From: Gammaproteobacteria bacterium
Lineage (GTDB): Bacteria > Pseudomonadota > Gammaproteobacteria > JABHGC01
Direction: 5' to 3'
DNA: 64,000 nt
Assembly (NCBI GenBank): GCA_027077805.1
Contig: JALWTS010000030.1
Coordinates: 1 to 64,000 of the forward strand
The notes below the pieces were generated by a model that was given only the letters and a program-made list of their open reading frames with translations, did not search any database and was not told the origin of the DNA. Positions 31,001 to 46,000 of this stretch are shown here, piece after piece; positions within the stretch are counted from its first letter, which is position 1, and every line of letters begins with the position of its first letter. Made by a program: the position numbers and the translations under genes.

Positions 31001-34000
31001 CGCTAAACTCGGCATTTGCTCTGGCGTATGGATTTTAATAATAGGCACCCCATTGACGACATCAATGGTAGAACGCAAACTTTCATGACGACGAATTAAT
31101 GCGTCGATTGCTTGCACCAATGCTTTTAATTGCAACTTGCCATTTAACTCTAGGGCAAACGGAATATTATAGCCTGCACTGTCGGGTTCTAACTGATTTA
31201 AAAACCACATCCGTTCTTGGGCATAAGATAATAATAAAATACGTTGCCGTTTGGTCCTCCCCATTTGCTGTTCTAATTGCCACTGTTGCTGTTGTTGTTG
31301 CTCAATAGTTTGGGCTAAATCCGCTAATACAGGTGTTGCAAAAACATCCATTAACGACAGTTGGGTTTCAAATTCGTCCACAATTCTTGCTATCAGTTGT
31401 GTGGCTAATAAGGAATGCCCCCCTAAACTGAAAAAATTATCATTAACCGCAATGCTATCTTGATCGAAAAGTTCACGCCAAATCCCTGCCAAACGTTTTT
31501 CTGTCAAAGAAACAGGGAATAAATTGGCCGCAACTTCCTCATCAGGCTCTGGCAAAGCTCGCCAATCGACTTTGCCATTCGGATTCAGCGGTAAGGATGC
31601 CACACGGATAATATGACTAGGCATCATATAATCAGGTAACTGCTGTTGTAATTGCGTTTTCAATACGTCAAGCTCAATGCCTCGCGATGAGTCAACGACA
31701 ATATAAGCCATTAATTTATTCTTATGAAATCGAACATAGCTATCATTGATTGCATCAAACTGAGTTAATACGGCGGAAATTTCATCTAATTCAATGCGAT
31801 AACCACGCCATTTTATTTGTCTATCCAAACGCCCTGCTAATTCAATTTCGCCATGCGTTAAATAACGACAGCGATCCCCCGTTTTATATAAGCGTTGTTT
31901 CATATCGGCGAGTTGCACTTCCACAAAACATTGCTGACTTAATTGTGGCTGATTTAAATACCCCGTGGCTAACCCCTCCCCTGCCAAATAAAGCTCGCCA
32001 TAAACCCCCATAGGGACTGGATTTTGATAAGAATCCAAAATATAACAATAGGTATTAGCAATAGGATAACCAATGGGAATATTAGTCGCCGTCGTATCGA
32101 CTTCGGTGATGGGATAGTAAGTAGAAAATGTCGTATTTTCTGTGGGTCCATAAGCATTTAACAAATGTTCCGGCGCTCCTTGGGCTAATAATTGCCTTAC
32201 CGCTTCAGGATCGCAGGCTTCCCCCCCAATTAAAAGATAACGTAAACTGGCAAATAAATCTGGTTTTTGTTGAATTAATTGATTAAATAGTGCCACGGTT
32301 ACAAACATGACCGTCATATTAGACTGTTGAATTACCTGAGCTAATAAATCGGCTTGCAATACCGTCTGTTTATCAATCGTAATAATCTGCCCACCATTTA
32401 ATAAAGCCCCCCAAATCTCAAATGTGACGGCATCAAACGCAGGGTTAGAAATATGCCCTATTTTATCTTGGGCATTCAGTTCAATATAATTCGTATTTAA
32501 TACCAAGCGACTCACGGCTTTATGAGGAATACAAACCCCTTTCGCTTGTCCCGTAGAGCCAGAGGTATAAATAACATAAGCCAAACTCTCCGATGTCGTA
32601 TAACAAGGTAAATTATCGCTTAACTCTTGCCAAATCGCATATTCTTTATCTAAACATAAGACACTGCTTTGCTCAAGTTTTGGCAAAGTTTTACTATGAC
32701 TCTCTAAAGTTAATACTGTGCTGACCTTCGCGTCTTGCAATATCAATTGCAAACGTTTGGGGGGGAAACTGGCTTCTAAAGGGAGATAAGCCCCCCCTGC
32801 TTTTAATACCGCCATCACTGCCACTAAAAACTCAGTGCAACGTTCCATGTGAATCGCAACAATGGCATTTGCTCCCCACCCCCCTTTATGTAAATACCGA
32901 GCCAGTTGATTCGCTTTATGATTTAATGCCGCATACGTTAAACGTTCATCGCCAAACTCAATGGCGATGGCATCGGGTTGCCAAGCGACTTGTTCTTCAA
33001 AAAGCTCATGAATGCCACGATCACAAGGATAATCCGATTGTGTCGGATTTAAGTCAATTAATAAGTGTTGTAAGGTCAGTTGATTAAATAAGGGTAATGT
33101 CGCCACCGTTAAATTTGGCTGTTGAGTCATGGCTTGTAATAAATAAATAAAATGCTCAATCACTTGCTCAATGGTCGTTCTCGTAAATAGATCGGTATTA
33201 TATTCCCATACCCCTTCAATATGAGAATCGACTTCTTGCAAAATCAATGACCAATCGAATTTAGCGGTTTGATAAGGCAAAGGCAATGATGAAAACTCTA
33301 ACCCTTCGAAACAAATTTTATCCATAGGCAAATTTTGCAAGGTAAATAACACTTGAAATAATGGCGTATGGCTGGGATCACGTTCTGGTTGTAAAACTTC
33401 GACTAATTTTTCAAACGGAATATCTTGATGAGCATAGGCATCTAAGGTGATTTGCCTCACTTGTTGAATGAGCTCAACAACCGTAGGATTATCTTTGAAA
33501 TTCGTTCGTAATACTAAGGTATTCACAAACAAGCCAATTAATTTTTCCCATTCCACATGATGCCGTCCAGCCACAGGTGAACCAACACTAATATCTAATT
33601 GCCCTGTATAACGATGCAATAGTATTTGAAATCCTGCTAATAATAGCATATACAATGTGACATCATATTGTCTTGCTAAGGCTTTCAACTCACTGACTAA
33701 CTCGGGTGCGAATGTTATCGCAATTCTGTCGCCACGATCCGTTTTTTGCGGGGGACGTGGATAATCCAAAGGCAAGGCTAATAACTCACATCCGTTTAAT
33801 TGTTGTTGCCAATAATCTAATTGGCGTTGCAAGGTTTTCCCCTGTAACCATTGTCGTTGCCAATACGCATAATCCACATATTGATAGGATAAATCGGCTA
33901 AAGGGGATAGCTTATTTTGTAAGAATCCTGCATATAATTGTGAAAGCTCTTGGGCAATAATTGCCATTGACCAACCGTCCGCAATTAAATGATGCAAAAT

Positions 34001-37000
34001 CACTAATAAAGCATACTCTTGTTCGGCAAATTGCAATAATTGAATGCGATACAAAGGCCCTTGCTGTAGATCAAAAGGCTGTTTTAATACCGCACTGACA
34101 AAAACATCTAATTGTTGTGCCTCAATATCTAAAATTGATAACTCAAAGCCCTTAAATGCTTGAATGGTTTGAAATGGCAAACCATCGATGGATTCAAAGG
34201 TCGTTCTTAAACTTTGGTGGCGACGAATTAATGCCACTAACGCTTGTTGCAATAGCCGAGTATTTAAGTTCCCTTTTATCCCTAATAAAATTGGAATATG
34301 ATAACTCACTTGATTCGGCTGATATTGCTCTAAAAACCACAACCGTTCTTGAGCAAAGGATAATACTAAGGCTTGATCCTTAGGGGCATGGGATAATACC
34401 ACCTCTTGACGTGGTTGCGGTTGTTGTAAAATCTGTTCTAATTGTAAGGCCAATCCTGCCACAGTCGGTGTCATAAAAAAGTAACGCAAGGGGAGTTCCA
34501 CCCCAAATTTTTGTTGAACTCGACTTATCACTTGACTGGCAAGTAAGGAATGCCCACCTAATTCAAAAAAGTCTTGGTTAATCCCAACAGCGGGCTGATC
34601 TAATACTTGTTGCCAAATCATACATAACACTTGTTCCATTGGGTTTCTTGCCACCTCAACCACGGCTTGAGAGACGATTTCCGGTTTTGGTAAGGCCTTA
34701 TAATCTAATTTGCCATTGATGGTGAGTGGAAATTGCTCCAACCACACAAATGCCGTAGGTAACATATAGTAAGGCAAATAAAGTTGTAATTGCTGACGTA
34801 ATTGCTGGGATGACAAACGTTGACCATGACCTTGCCCTCGTAAATACGCAATTAAATGCGATTGTTCCGCCACGACCACGGATTCCAATACGGGTTCTAA
34901 CTGATTAAGCCTTGCCGTAATTTCACCTATTTCGACCCGAAAGCCTCGGACTTGGATTTGATTATCAATACGTCCTAAATATTCCAAATCACCATTCGTT
35001 AAAAATCTTGCGACATCACCCGAACGATAAACCCTCCCTTTCCCTTTAAACGGGTGTTGAATAAAACGCTGTTTTGTCAATTCAGGTCGATTTAAATACC
35101 CTTTACTTACGCCAGCACCTGCGACATAAATTTCACCTGGAACCCCAATTGGCACGACTTGTTGATACGCATCTAAAAGATAAATTTGCAAATCAGGAAT
35201 GGCAACACCAATCACACTACCGACCTTATGTTCAATATCTTTTTGATAAATAGGACGATAACTGACATGTACCGTCGTTTCAGTAATACCATACATATTG
35301 ACTAGTTGTGGATATTGATCGCCATGACGTTGAATCCAAGGTTGTAATCGGGCAATATCCAACGCTTCCCCCCCTAAAATAACACAACGTAAGGCTAAAG
35401 TTTGACGATAATTTGCTCGTTGTTCGGCATGGATCAAACTATAAAATGCCGAAGGGGTTTGATTTAAAATAGTGACTTGATGTTTCACTAAAAGTTGATA
35501 AAACTCATCCGTTAATCTGGCGGTATCATGAGAAACAAGCACTAATTTGCCCCCATATAACAAAGCACCCCAAATTTCCCATACCGAAAAATCAAAGGCA
35601 TAAGAATGAAATAAGGTCCACACATCCGAATCACTAAATTCAAACCAATGTTGACAAGCACGGAATAATCGAATCACATTATAATGACTCACCTCTACCC
35701 CTTTCGGCTGTCCCGTCGAACCTGACGTATAAATAATATACGCCGATTGTTGGGGTAACATAGAGAGTGATAAATTATCCTCAGAACAGGCTTGCAATTC
35801 TGTTTGTAATTGATCTAAAAACCAATAACGCCCCCCTTCAGGCAAGGGCGGATTGAAACTTGAATCCGTGAGTAAACCATCAATGGCGGCATCTTGTTGA
35901 ATAAAGCTTAATCGTTCTTTCGGCGTATTTGGATCCAAAGGCAAATAACAAGCACCCGTTTTCAAAATCGCTAAAATCGCCACGATAAGGTCTAATCGAC
36001 GGGGCAAACATAAACCAACAATGCTATTAAACCCAATGCCTTGTTGTTGTAAATAATGGGCTAGGCGATTCGCTTGTTTATCAAGCTCATCATAACTAAG
36101 GGCATTATAATCATCCACAACCGCAATCGCTTGCGGGTTAAATAACGCCTGTTGTTCAAATAATTGAGGCAGGCATTGTTTGACAGGATACGCACTAAAT
36201 TGACTGGGCTGAGTTAATAATTTATATTCCACTGAATCCAGCAATGAGAGTTGCAACACAGCTTGTTCAGGTGATTGCATGAAACTTTCAATCAATTGCT
36301 TCCAGTGTTTTTGCATTAAATCAATGGTAGTCGGCTTAAATAAATTGGTATTATATTCAATACTATAAAACAATTGCTGTTCATATTCCACAAACGTTAT
36401 GCTCAAATCAAATTTAGCAGTCGTTGCCTCATAATCTAAAGGATTAATGGTAAGATTCACACTATGCAATACGGCGTCAGGGTTGTTTTGCAACACCAAC
36501 ATCACTTGAAATAAAGGGGTCATATTTTGTTGCCGTTGCGGTTGCAATAGCTCTACCAATTTTTCAAATGGCAAATCCTGATGCGCATAGGCATCTAATG
36601 CGATTTGTCTGACATTCGCCAAAAACTCTATGCCACTAGGATTATGCGCTAAATGACTGCGTAACACCAAGGTATTCACAAAACAACCGAATACGGATTC
36701 TAATTCCGTACGATTACGACCAGCAATCGGTGAACCAACGGTAATATCTGCTTGCCCAGAATAACGAGCCAATAGAATTTGCCAACTGGCTAATAACAAC
36801 ATATATAAAGTAATATCTTGTTTTTGACAAAAGAGTTGTAAGTTTTTCGTTTGAACCTCGGTGAAACGAAACCGCCTTCTTGCTCCTGTAAACGTTTGAA
36901 CTTTAGGACGCACAAAATCCGTTGGTAAAGATAACGGGCTTAAATCCGATAATTGTTCTAACCAGTAATCTAATTGTTGTTGTAATACCTCACCTTGCAA

Positions 37001-40000
37001 CCATTGACGTTGCCATAAGGCATAATCCACATATTGAAGTTTCACCTCAGGCAAAGCCGATACACGTTCGGTTAAAAACGTTTCATAGAGTTCGGCTAAT
37101 TCTTTCAGTAATAACTGAATCGACCAACCATCCGCAATACTATGATGGCAATTTAAAATCAAAACATGGCGTTGTTTGGATAAACGTAATAACTTCACCC
37201 GAAATAAACTCACTTTGCTCAAATCAAAACGCCAATTTGCTTCTTGTTGAATGTGTTGTTTGGCTTGCTGTTGTTTTTGTGCAAGTGTTTGTCCATTTAA
37301 CGCAAGAATGGGTAAACTTAAGCCTGAAAACGGCAGAATTTTTTGTACGACTTGTGGCTGATCGCTTGAGCTTTCTGAGCTTGACGGTTTAACAAAACAG
37401 GTTCTTAATATTTCATGACGACAAATAATTTCACCCAAACTACGTTCTAATACTCGACTATTTAACTCACCGAGCAATTCAACCGCCCCAACAATATTAT
37501 AAGCAGGGTTGCCAGGATCCAATTGATCTAAAAACCATAAACGCTCTTGGGCAAAGGATAATAATAATGCCTGACGGCGATCGGCTAATTGAATGGGTTG
37601 TTGTTCTAAACTGCCAAGTTGTTGCTGTAATTTCTGAATTTGTTCGGCAAGTTCAACAATAGTGCTATGGTTGAATAAAGTCTGTAACGACAGTTCTACT
37701 TTAAACTTTTGTTTAATCCTTGACACGAATTGCGTTGCTAATAAAGAATGCCCACCTAAACCAAAAAAACTATCATAAATACTAATAGAGGCTTTATTAA
37801 GCAAGTTTTTCCAAATAGTTGCCAAATCTTCCTCTAAACGATTTCTAGGTGCGACAAACGGCGGAACATCTAATTGTGGTTGGGGTAATGCTTGCCGATC
37901 GATTTTACCATTTGGAGTCAGTGGCATCACATCCAATGCCACCCATAAGGTAGGTATCATATAATCTGGCAATTGTTGTTTTAAGGTTTGTTGTAGTTCG
38001 ACCTTATCAATCTCCTTTGATGCCACAAAATAAGCGACCAACACTTTATCATGAGCAAGCACAGCAACACTATCAATGGCAGGATGACTGGCTAAAACAG
38101 ATTCGATTTCCCCTAATTCAATGCGATATCCTCTCACTTTCACTTGAGAATCCACTCTCGCCACAAAATCCAACACACCTTGACGTAAATAACGGACGAA
38201 ATCCCCTGTTTTATAAAATTTTTGCGACGTATGCGTCTGCCCTAAGCCTAAGCTCAAGTTCAAAAAACGCTGTTCCGTTAATTCAGGACGTTGCCAATAA
38301 CCATGTGCGACTTGAACCCCTGCAATCAGTAATTCCCCAATGACCCCAATGGGGACAGGTTGATAATGACTATCCACAACATATAACTGCATATTTTGAA
38401 TAGGACGACCAATAGGCGTATTCCCTTGACCATAGTGATTGGCATCGACTTGATACAAACTCGCACAAACGGTGGTTTCAGTAGGGCCATAGCCATTAAT
38501 TAATGTCAACTGGGGTAAATTGCTGACAATATTCGCTAATAATGGTTCGGCAATGGGTTCTACCCCAACTAATAATCGTTTTAAGTGGCATTGTTTGGCA
38601 GATGTCATCACATATTCCGCAAAATCGGCTAAAAAGGAAGGAGGCAAATAGGCACTCTCAATCTGCTGTTGGGCTAACCATGCCACGACGGCTTTAGAAT
38701 CTCGACGAATAGACTTTGGCACTATCCATAATCCTGCCCCTTGCGTTAATACCGAAAATAACTCATAAACTGAAACATCAAAACTAATACTGGTCCACCA
38801 ACTCCCCCGTTGTCCTGACGATAACGCTCGTTGTCGTTGAAATTCCGCCAGTAAATTCACCACCCCAAGATGATGACAGCAAACCCCTTTCGGTTGACCG
38901 CTTGATCCTGAGGTATAAATAACATAAGCGTTTGCCTCAGCATCGACTTGTGGTAATATCACGGAACGCTCACTCATATTATGGCCAGTATGGCGAGGAT
39001 GAATCGCTTTGTCCAAATAAACGAGTTCAATATCCGATGTGAGATTTTGTAATAACGAAGTGTAACATTGTTTGCTACAAACAATGTTCGCCTGACTATC
39101 CTTGAGCATAAAATCAATTCGTTGTTTAGGATAGTCGGGATCAATCGGAACATAAGCCGCCCCTACTTTCAAAATAGCCACGATAGCAATCACTAATTCA
39201 AAACTCGCTTCTAAACAAACTGCCACTAAATCACCCGATAGCACCCCAATACGCAACAATTGCACCGCCCGTTGCTGTGATTGAAATTCTAACTCCGCAT
39301 AACTTAAGGAACGCCCCTGATCATAAACCGCAATATTGTCAGGATGTTGTTGTGCTTGGCTTGTAATCAGTTGATGTAAGGTTGTCGCAGGTAAGGCTTG
39401 ATTGGTTTGGTTCCATCGCCACCAAATTTGATAATATTCCGCCTCTGATAATAATCGATAATCACATAAACATTTTTGTGGGGCATCGCTGACTTGTTGT
39501 AATAAATATTGGTAATGATTCGCGAATTGCTCAACCGTTGCCAAATCAAATAAATCGGTATTATATTCGAGTTCCGCTTGCAAGCCTTCACTATTTTCAA
39601 GCAATGCTAATGTTAAATCAAACTTAGCACTATGCGTTTCTTCTCTTAATACCGATACTTGTAATTGTGGCAAGGAAAATTGTTCTTGAGGCTGATTTTG
39701 TAATGAAAACATGACTTGAAATAAGGGCGTATATTGGCTATTACGCTCAACTTGCAATGCCTCAACGACTTGTTCAAATGGGACATCTTGATGACGATAC
39801 GCTAATAAAGCGGTTTGTTTAATTTGTTGTAAAAATTGGTAAAAATCTAAATCGTGTTCCAATTGACCTCGAATCACTAAGGTATTGACAAACAAGCCTA
39901 CCATATGTTCAGTTTGTGGGTAATTACGCCCCGCAATTGGGATACCCACACAAATATCTTGTTGATTACTATAACGACCTAACAACAACTGCCATACCGC

Positions 40001-43000
40001 TAACAAAGTCATAAACAAGGTTACCCCTTGAGACTGACTTAACTGTTGTATAGCATGTGTCAAACTTTGACCAATATCAAAATAATAATGGGCACCATTG
40101 GTCGTTTGCACCCTAGGTCTGGGTCTATCCGTTGCTAAAGTCAACACTGACGTGTGTTGTAACTGTTTATGCCAATAGCTGAGTTGTTTTTGTAATCGCC
40201 CTTGTTGTAACCACTGTTTTTGCCAAACGGCAAAATCATTATATTGAAAGGCTAAAGGTGGCAAATTCGGACTATCATTCGTTGCAAAATGACGATAACA
40301 ATGACTCAATTCACGAATTAAGATACTTAAGGACCAGCCATCGGCAATAAGATGATGCAGTACTAAAGCGAATATAAAACCATTGTCTTCAAGTTTGTAT
40401 AAATAAACCCGAAACAAAGGTTGCGTGCTTAAATTAAAGGCTTTGGTACTCATATGTTGTAATTGTTGAGACACTTGTTGCCATGGATCAGGATAAGCCT
40501 GACAATCCACCCAATGAATCTTGGCAACGAAATCCTGCTCTAACTCAAGTTGTGGCCGACCTTGTTCTGTTCTGATTTGAGTTTTTAACACTTCATGCCT
40601 ATCGACTAAATATTGCAAACTTTGTTCTAATGCTTGTCTATCCAGTACCCCCTGTAATTTTAATGCCACAGGCATATGATAAGAAGATTGTCCCGCATGA
40701 AACTGCTCTAAAAACCATAAACGCTCTTGGGCAAAGGATAACTGCTTTGTGGATGCCTTGAGTGTCGGAATATTGCCCATATCACTCCGACCTAATTGCA
40801 ACACCTGTTTCACCGCCTCAGCCAGCTCACTCACGGTTGGCATTTCAAATAATACGGCGACAGCTAACTCGATCTGAAAACTTTCACGAATCTTAGCCAT
40901 CACCTGAGTTGCCAGTAAGGAATGCCCCCCCAATTCAAAAAAATTATCACTGGGATCCATGGTTTCTAATGACAAAATTTGTTGCCAAATCGACATAATC
41001 ACTTGTTCAATCGGATCCGACCCTGCCGATACGGCAACGGATTCACTGCTGCTCAAACGAGCACACAAGGCATTCCTATCCAATTTGCCATTTGCCGTAA
41101 TCGGTAGGCTTAACAAGGTTTGAATATGTTGTGGTAACATATAGTCAGGGAAATGTTGACGGAGTTCCGAACGTAACCACATACTGTCAAAATGATTATC
41201 CGCCAATACCACGAATACGGCAATTTGCTGCTGATAAAATAAGACGGCACTGTCTTTAATGGGCGTCAAACCTTGTAAAATCCCTTGGATTTCATTCAGT
41301 TCAATCCGATAACCACGAATTTTAATTTGCTCATCTAAGCGTCCTAAAAATTCAATCTGCCCGTCTGCCATATAACGAGCTAAGTCGCCAGTCCGATAAA
41401 CTCGTTGTTCACCAAAATCGGTACTCACAAACACTTGATTCGTTAATTCAGGCTGATTCAGATACCCCCTAGCCAAACCCGCACCCGCCAAATAAATCTC
41501 AGCTGGCACGCCAATAGGCACGGGTTGTTTCTTTCCATCTAATAAATAAACCCGATTATTTGCTAAAGGTTGTCCTATGGGTAAACTGCTGGATTGAAAA
41601 TCAGCGTTTGCGTCACACGTTAAAATCCCTACCGTGGCTTCAGTCGGACCATAATGGTTCAAAATTCGGCAATTGACTTTCGCTAAGAGTTCCCTGACCC
41701 AAGTCATCGGACTGGCTTCCCCTCCTAAAATCAATAATTGGCTGGGCATAAATTTTTCAACGGCATGGTTTGCTTGTTGTAAGGCCATTAAATGGGATGG
41801 CACTATCTTCAAACAGTCAATCGTATAATGTTGATAATAATCAGCGAGTCGCCAAGGATCCGTCACGATGGATTTTTCTAATAAATGCAAACACCCAGCT
41901 GACAACCACGGTAAAAACAGCATGGTATGACCTAAATCGGCAGCAATCGTTGAAACTAACGCATAATGACAATGCCAAGGCAACATAGTTTTTGCTTGCA
42001 TGGCCAGGACATAATTAATAATTTGTCGATGTTCTATGGCAACCCCTTTTGCCGTCCCCGTCGAACCCGAGGTATAAATAATATAGGCTAACTGTTCCGC
42101 ATTAATCCTTATGTTGGGATTATGCTTGGGAAATGATTTTAATTCGGTACTCTGATCCAAAATCAAGCTATGAATGGTGGATAGACTATCTAACCATGAT
42201 AATCGATCTCGGTAACGAGTGATTACCCATGACACGTTTGCTTGCTCAAATATTGTTTGTAAACGTTTTTTAGGAAAATTTGGATCACACGGTAAATAAG
42301 CCCCCCCTGCTTTTAATATGGCTAAAATAGCGACCAACAAATAAGCACAGGGGGATAAACACACGGCGACGGCTTGTTCCGCTTGCAAGCCTTGCTTTAA
42401 TAAATAATGGGCTAATTGATTGGCTTGCTGATTAATAGCCGCATAAGTGAAGGTTTGATCCGCCGAAATAACAGCGAATTGTTCTGGAAAATTTCCCGCC
42501 TGTTGTTCAAAATAATAATGCAATCCCGTTAACGGTTTCAAATCTTGTTTGCTTTGATTCCACTGACAAATTTGTTCCCATTCCCACAAAGGCATCCACG
42601 CATAATCACTCAGGGCTTGATTAGGATTATTGACAATGGCATATAATAAATTCGTCCAATGTTCCCCCATTCTGGCAATGCTCATATTATCAAATAAATC
42701 ACTGCGATAACGAATTTGCCCTTTAATTCCTTGTTCGGTTTCAAATAAACTAAAATTCAAATCAAATTTCGTGACACTAATATCAATATCAATCGGCAAC
42801 ATTTCCAAGCCATGATACTGCATGGTCGGTAAGGTCATATTTTGCAAAGTCAGCATGACTTGAAATAAAGGCGTATAGGCTAAATGACGCTCAGGTTGTA
42901 ATATCTCTACTAATTTTTCAAACGGCACATCTTGATGCTCATACGCTGATAAACAAGCACGTCGCATTTGAGCCAAGAAGGAGATGAAATCGGGATTATC

Positions 43001-46000
43001 ATTCAGTTGACAACGTAAGGCCAAAGTATTCGCAAAAAATCCAATAATTTGTTCCGTCTCAATCGTATGCCGACCGGCTATCGGTGAGCCAATACAAAAA
43101 TCAGTTTGACCACTATATCGAGAGAGTAAGATGGCAAAGGCAGAGAGTAACACCATAAATAAAGTCGCATCCTGCTGTTTTGCTAATTGTTTTAAAGCAA
43201 GGGTCAAATCCAAGGGCAAACTTAAGGGGGAATGTGAGCCAAGATCACTGGGTTGTTTCGGACGTGGATAATCCGTCGCTAAACGTAAAATGGGAACATC
43301 TTTTAACTGAGTACGCCAATAACTCACTTGTTGTTCTAATACCTCACCTTGCAACCATTGACGTTGCCAATACGCATAATCGGCATATTGAATCGCTAAT
43401 TCCGCTAAAGGGGAAGGTAGGCTTTGATGATAAGCATGATATAACGTAAAGAGTTCTTGAATTAATAACTGAACGGACCAACCATCGGAAATAATATGAT
43501 GCATATTAAGCAATAAAATATGCTCTTGAACTTTAATTTTTAATAATCTCGCCCGAAACAAAGGCCCATGTTCTAAATCAAAAATCCAATGGGCTTCTTT
43601 TTCTAAGACCTGCTGAATTTTACTGCCCCCCCAATTCGCCGCATCTTCAACCGCTAGTTGCAATACTTCTGCTTGTTGAATGTGTTGAATGGGTTGATAA
43701 TTCACGGTAGGGAAATGGGTACGCAATGATTCATGGCGTTTGACCACTTCTGAAAAACTTTGCTGTAAAGCGGATTCATCTAAGGGGCCAATAAACCTAA
43801 CAGCAGAACATATATTATAAGCCGCACTATAAGGTTGTAATTGATCCAGAAACCACAAGCGTTCTTGCGCAAAGGATAGGGGTAATAATTTTTGGCGTCG
43901 CACAGGGACGAGTGGCACAGGGCAATTCACGCCTTTTTGTTCTGACTCAATTTGTGCCGCTAAATCAAGCAATTTTGGCGTTTCAAATAATCGACGTAAT
44001 GGCAATTCAATATCAAATTGTTGTTGAATTCGAGTCATTAGCTGGGTTGCTAATAAAGAATGCCCTCCTAAATCAAAGAAATTGTCGTCCCGCCCTACCT
44101 GAGGAATGGCTAAGACCCCTTGCCATAAATCAGCCAGTTGTTTTTCAACCTCTGTTTGAGGTTGAATAATTGGTTGTTGTTCTTGTTGTTGCGGTTTCGG
44201 TAAGGCATTGCGATCTAATTTACCGTTGGCAGTTAAGGGCATGGCATTTAATAGTACAATGGCCGAAGGCAACATATAATCAGGCAAATGTTGTTGGCAT
44301 AACTGTCGTAACTCATGAATTTCAACTCGCCCAACCACATAAGCAACTAAACGCTGATCACCGGGTGTATCTTCTCTAACAATGACAACGGTTTCCTTTA
44401 CCGCGGGATTTTGTTGTAATACCTGAGCGATTTCCCCTAATTCAATCCGAAACCCTCGGATTTTTACTTGCGGATCAGAACGCCCTAAATATTCAATTTC
44501 GCCTTGTTCTAAATAGCGTGCTAAATCACCGGAACGGTACAAGCGTTGCCCCTCAACAAATGGATGAGGAATAAAACTTTGCTCAGTTAATTCGGGTTGA
44601 TTTAAATAGCCCCTCGCTAAACCTTGCCCTGCCACACAAATTTCGCCAATCACCCCAGGGGGGAGTAAACCTTGTTCGGCATCTAAGATATATAATTGCA
44701 AATCAGGCAACGGTTCACCAATCACACTACCTACCCCCAAACGTAAATCTGAAGATTGAATGGGACGATAAGTGACATGAACAGTGGTTTCAGTAATACC
44801 ATACATATTCACCAACTGTGGATGATCACTGGCATAATGCTGATACCAAGGTTTTAAGGTTTGAAAATCTAAGGCTTCCCCTCCCAAAATAACTAAACGC
44901 AACTGCGCTAAGGTTTGAGCTTGTTGAGGAAGTTGCTCAATCAACGGATAAAAAGCCGAAGGGGTTTGGTTTAATACCGTGATTTGCTGTTGTAATAACA
45001 ACTGATAAAAGTCCTGCGGTGAACGTGATACCGTATAAGGGACAATCACCAATTCGCCCCCATATAATAAGGCTCCCCAGAGTTCCCATACTGAAAAATC
45101 AAAACCATAGGAATGAAATAAGGTCCATTTATCGGTATGATCAAAGGCAAACCAACCCTCACTACCCGCAAACAATCGTAAGACATTATGATGCGCTACC
45201 ATGACCCCTTTCGGTTGCCCCGTTGAACCAGAGGTATAAATGACATAACATAAATTATCAGGAATGACCTCACTGTCAATGGTAACAGAATTATTCACCC
45301 GAATGCTGAACCAATCCGTATCTAAACAAACCAGTTGATAGTCGTTACTCTCGGGTAAATTTTGTAATAAACTTTGTTGGCTAATCACAACTTTTGCCTT
45401 AGAATCCTCTAACATAAAAGCGAAACGTTGCTCAGGGTATTTTGGATCCAAAGGTAAATAGGCCGCACCTGATTTTAATACGGCAAATAATGCCATCACT
45501 AACTCGGGAGAACGTGGCAAGCAAACGGCGACTAAATCATCGGGTTTCACCCCTAATTTTTGCAAATGATTGCCTAATAAAGAGGCGTTTTGTTCTAACT
45601 CTGAATAAGACCAAGTTTCATCCTCATAACGTAATGCCACCGCATCAGGCGTGCGATCTGCCCAAGTTTCAACAATATGGTGAATACAATAATCCGAAGG
45701 ATAACTACGAACCGTATTCCAATCCGATAACAAACATTCTTGCTCGGCTGGCATAATAATCGTCAGATCGGAAAAGATTTCAGCCCCATCAATGACTTGT
45801 TTGGCTACCTGCTGTAAACGCTGTAGAAACTTAAAATCGGTAAAATACGCCAAATGGTAATGCAAATTCAAACGGAGTTTATTATCAATTTGTTCGACAA
45901 TAAATTGAATTTGATGCTCAGGAAATGGAACACTAATTTGTAATTCGGCGACCTTATCTAAAATTGGAATGGAATCGGCAAAATTGTAAAAATTATAATA

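Noticed and set aside
36922-37392. 156-codon open frame on the plus strand opposite the NRPS
   Set aside because: It is antisense to a conserved C domain (module 7), has no ribosome binding site and its product has no protein-like pattern. It follows from the codon bias of the real gene.
38880-38930. TSGSSG instead of TSGSTG in A6
   Set aside because: A common harmless variation of the A3 motif.
28860-45300. YGITETT in place of YGPTETT in A4, A7 and A9
   Set aside because: It occurs in all three A domains with the threonine code, so it looks like a normal subtype feature, not damage.
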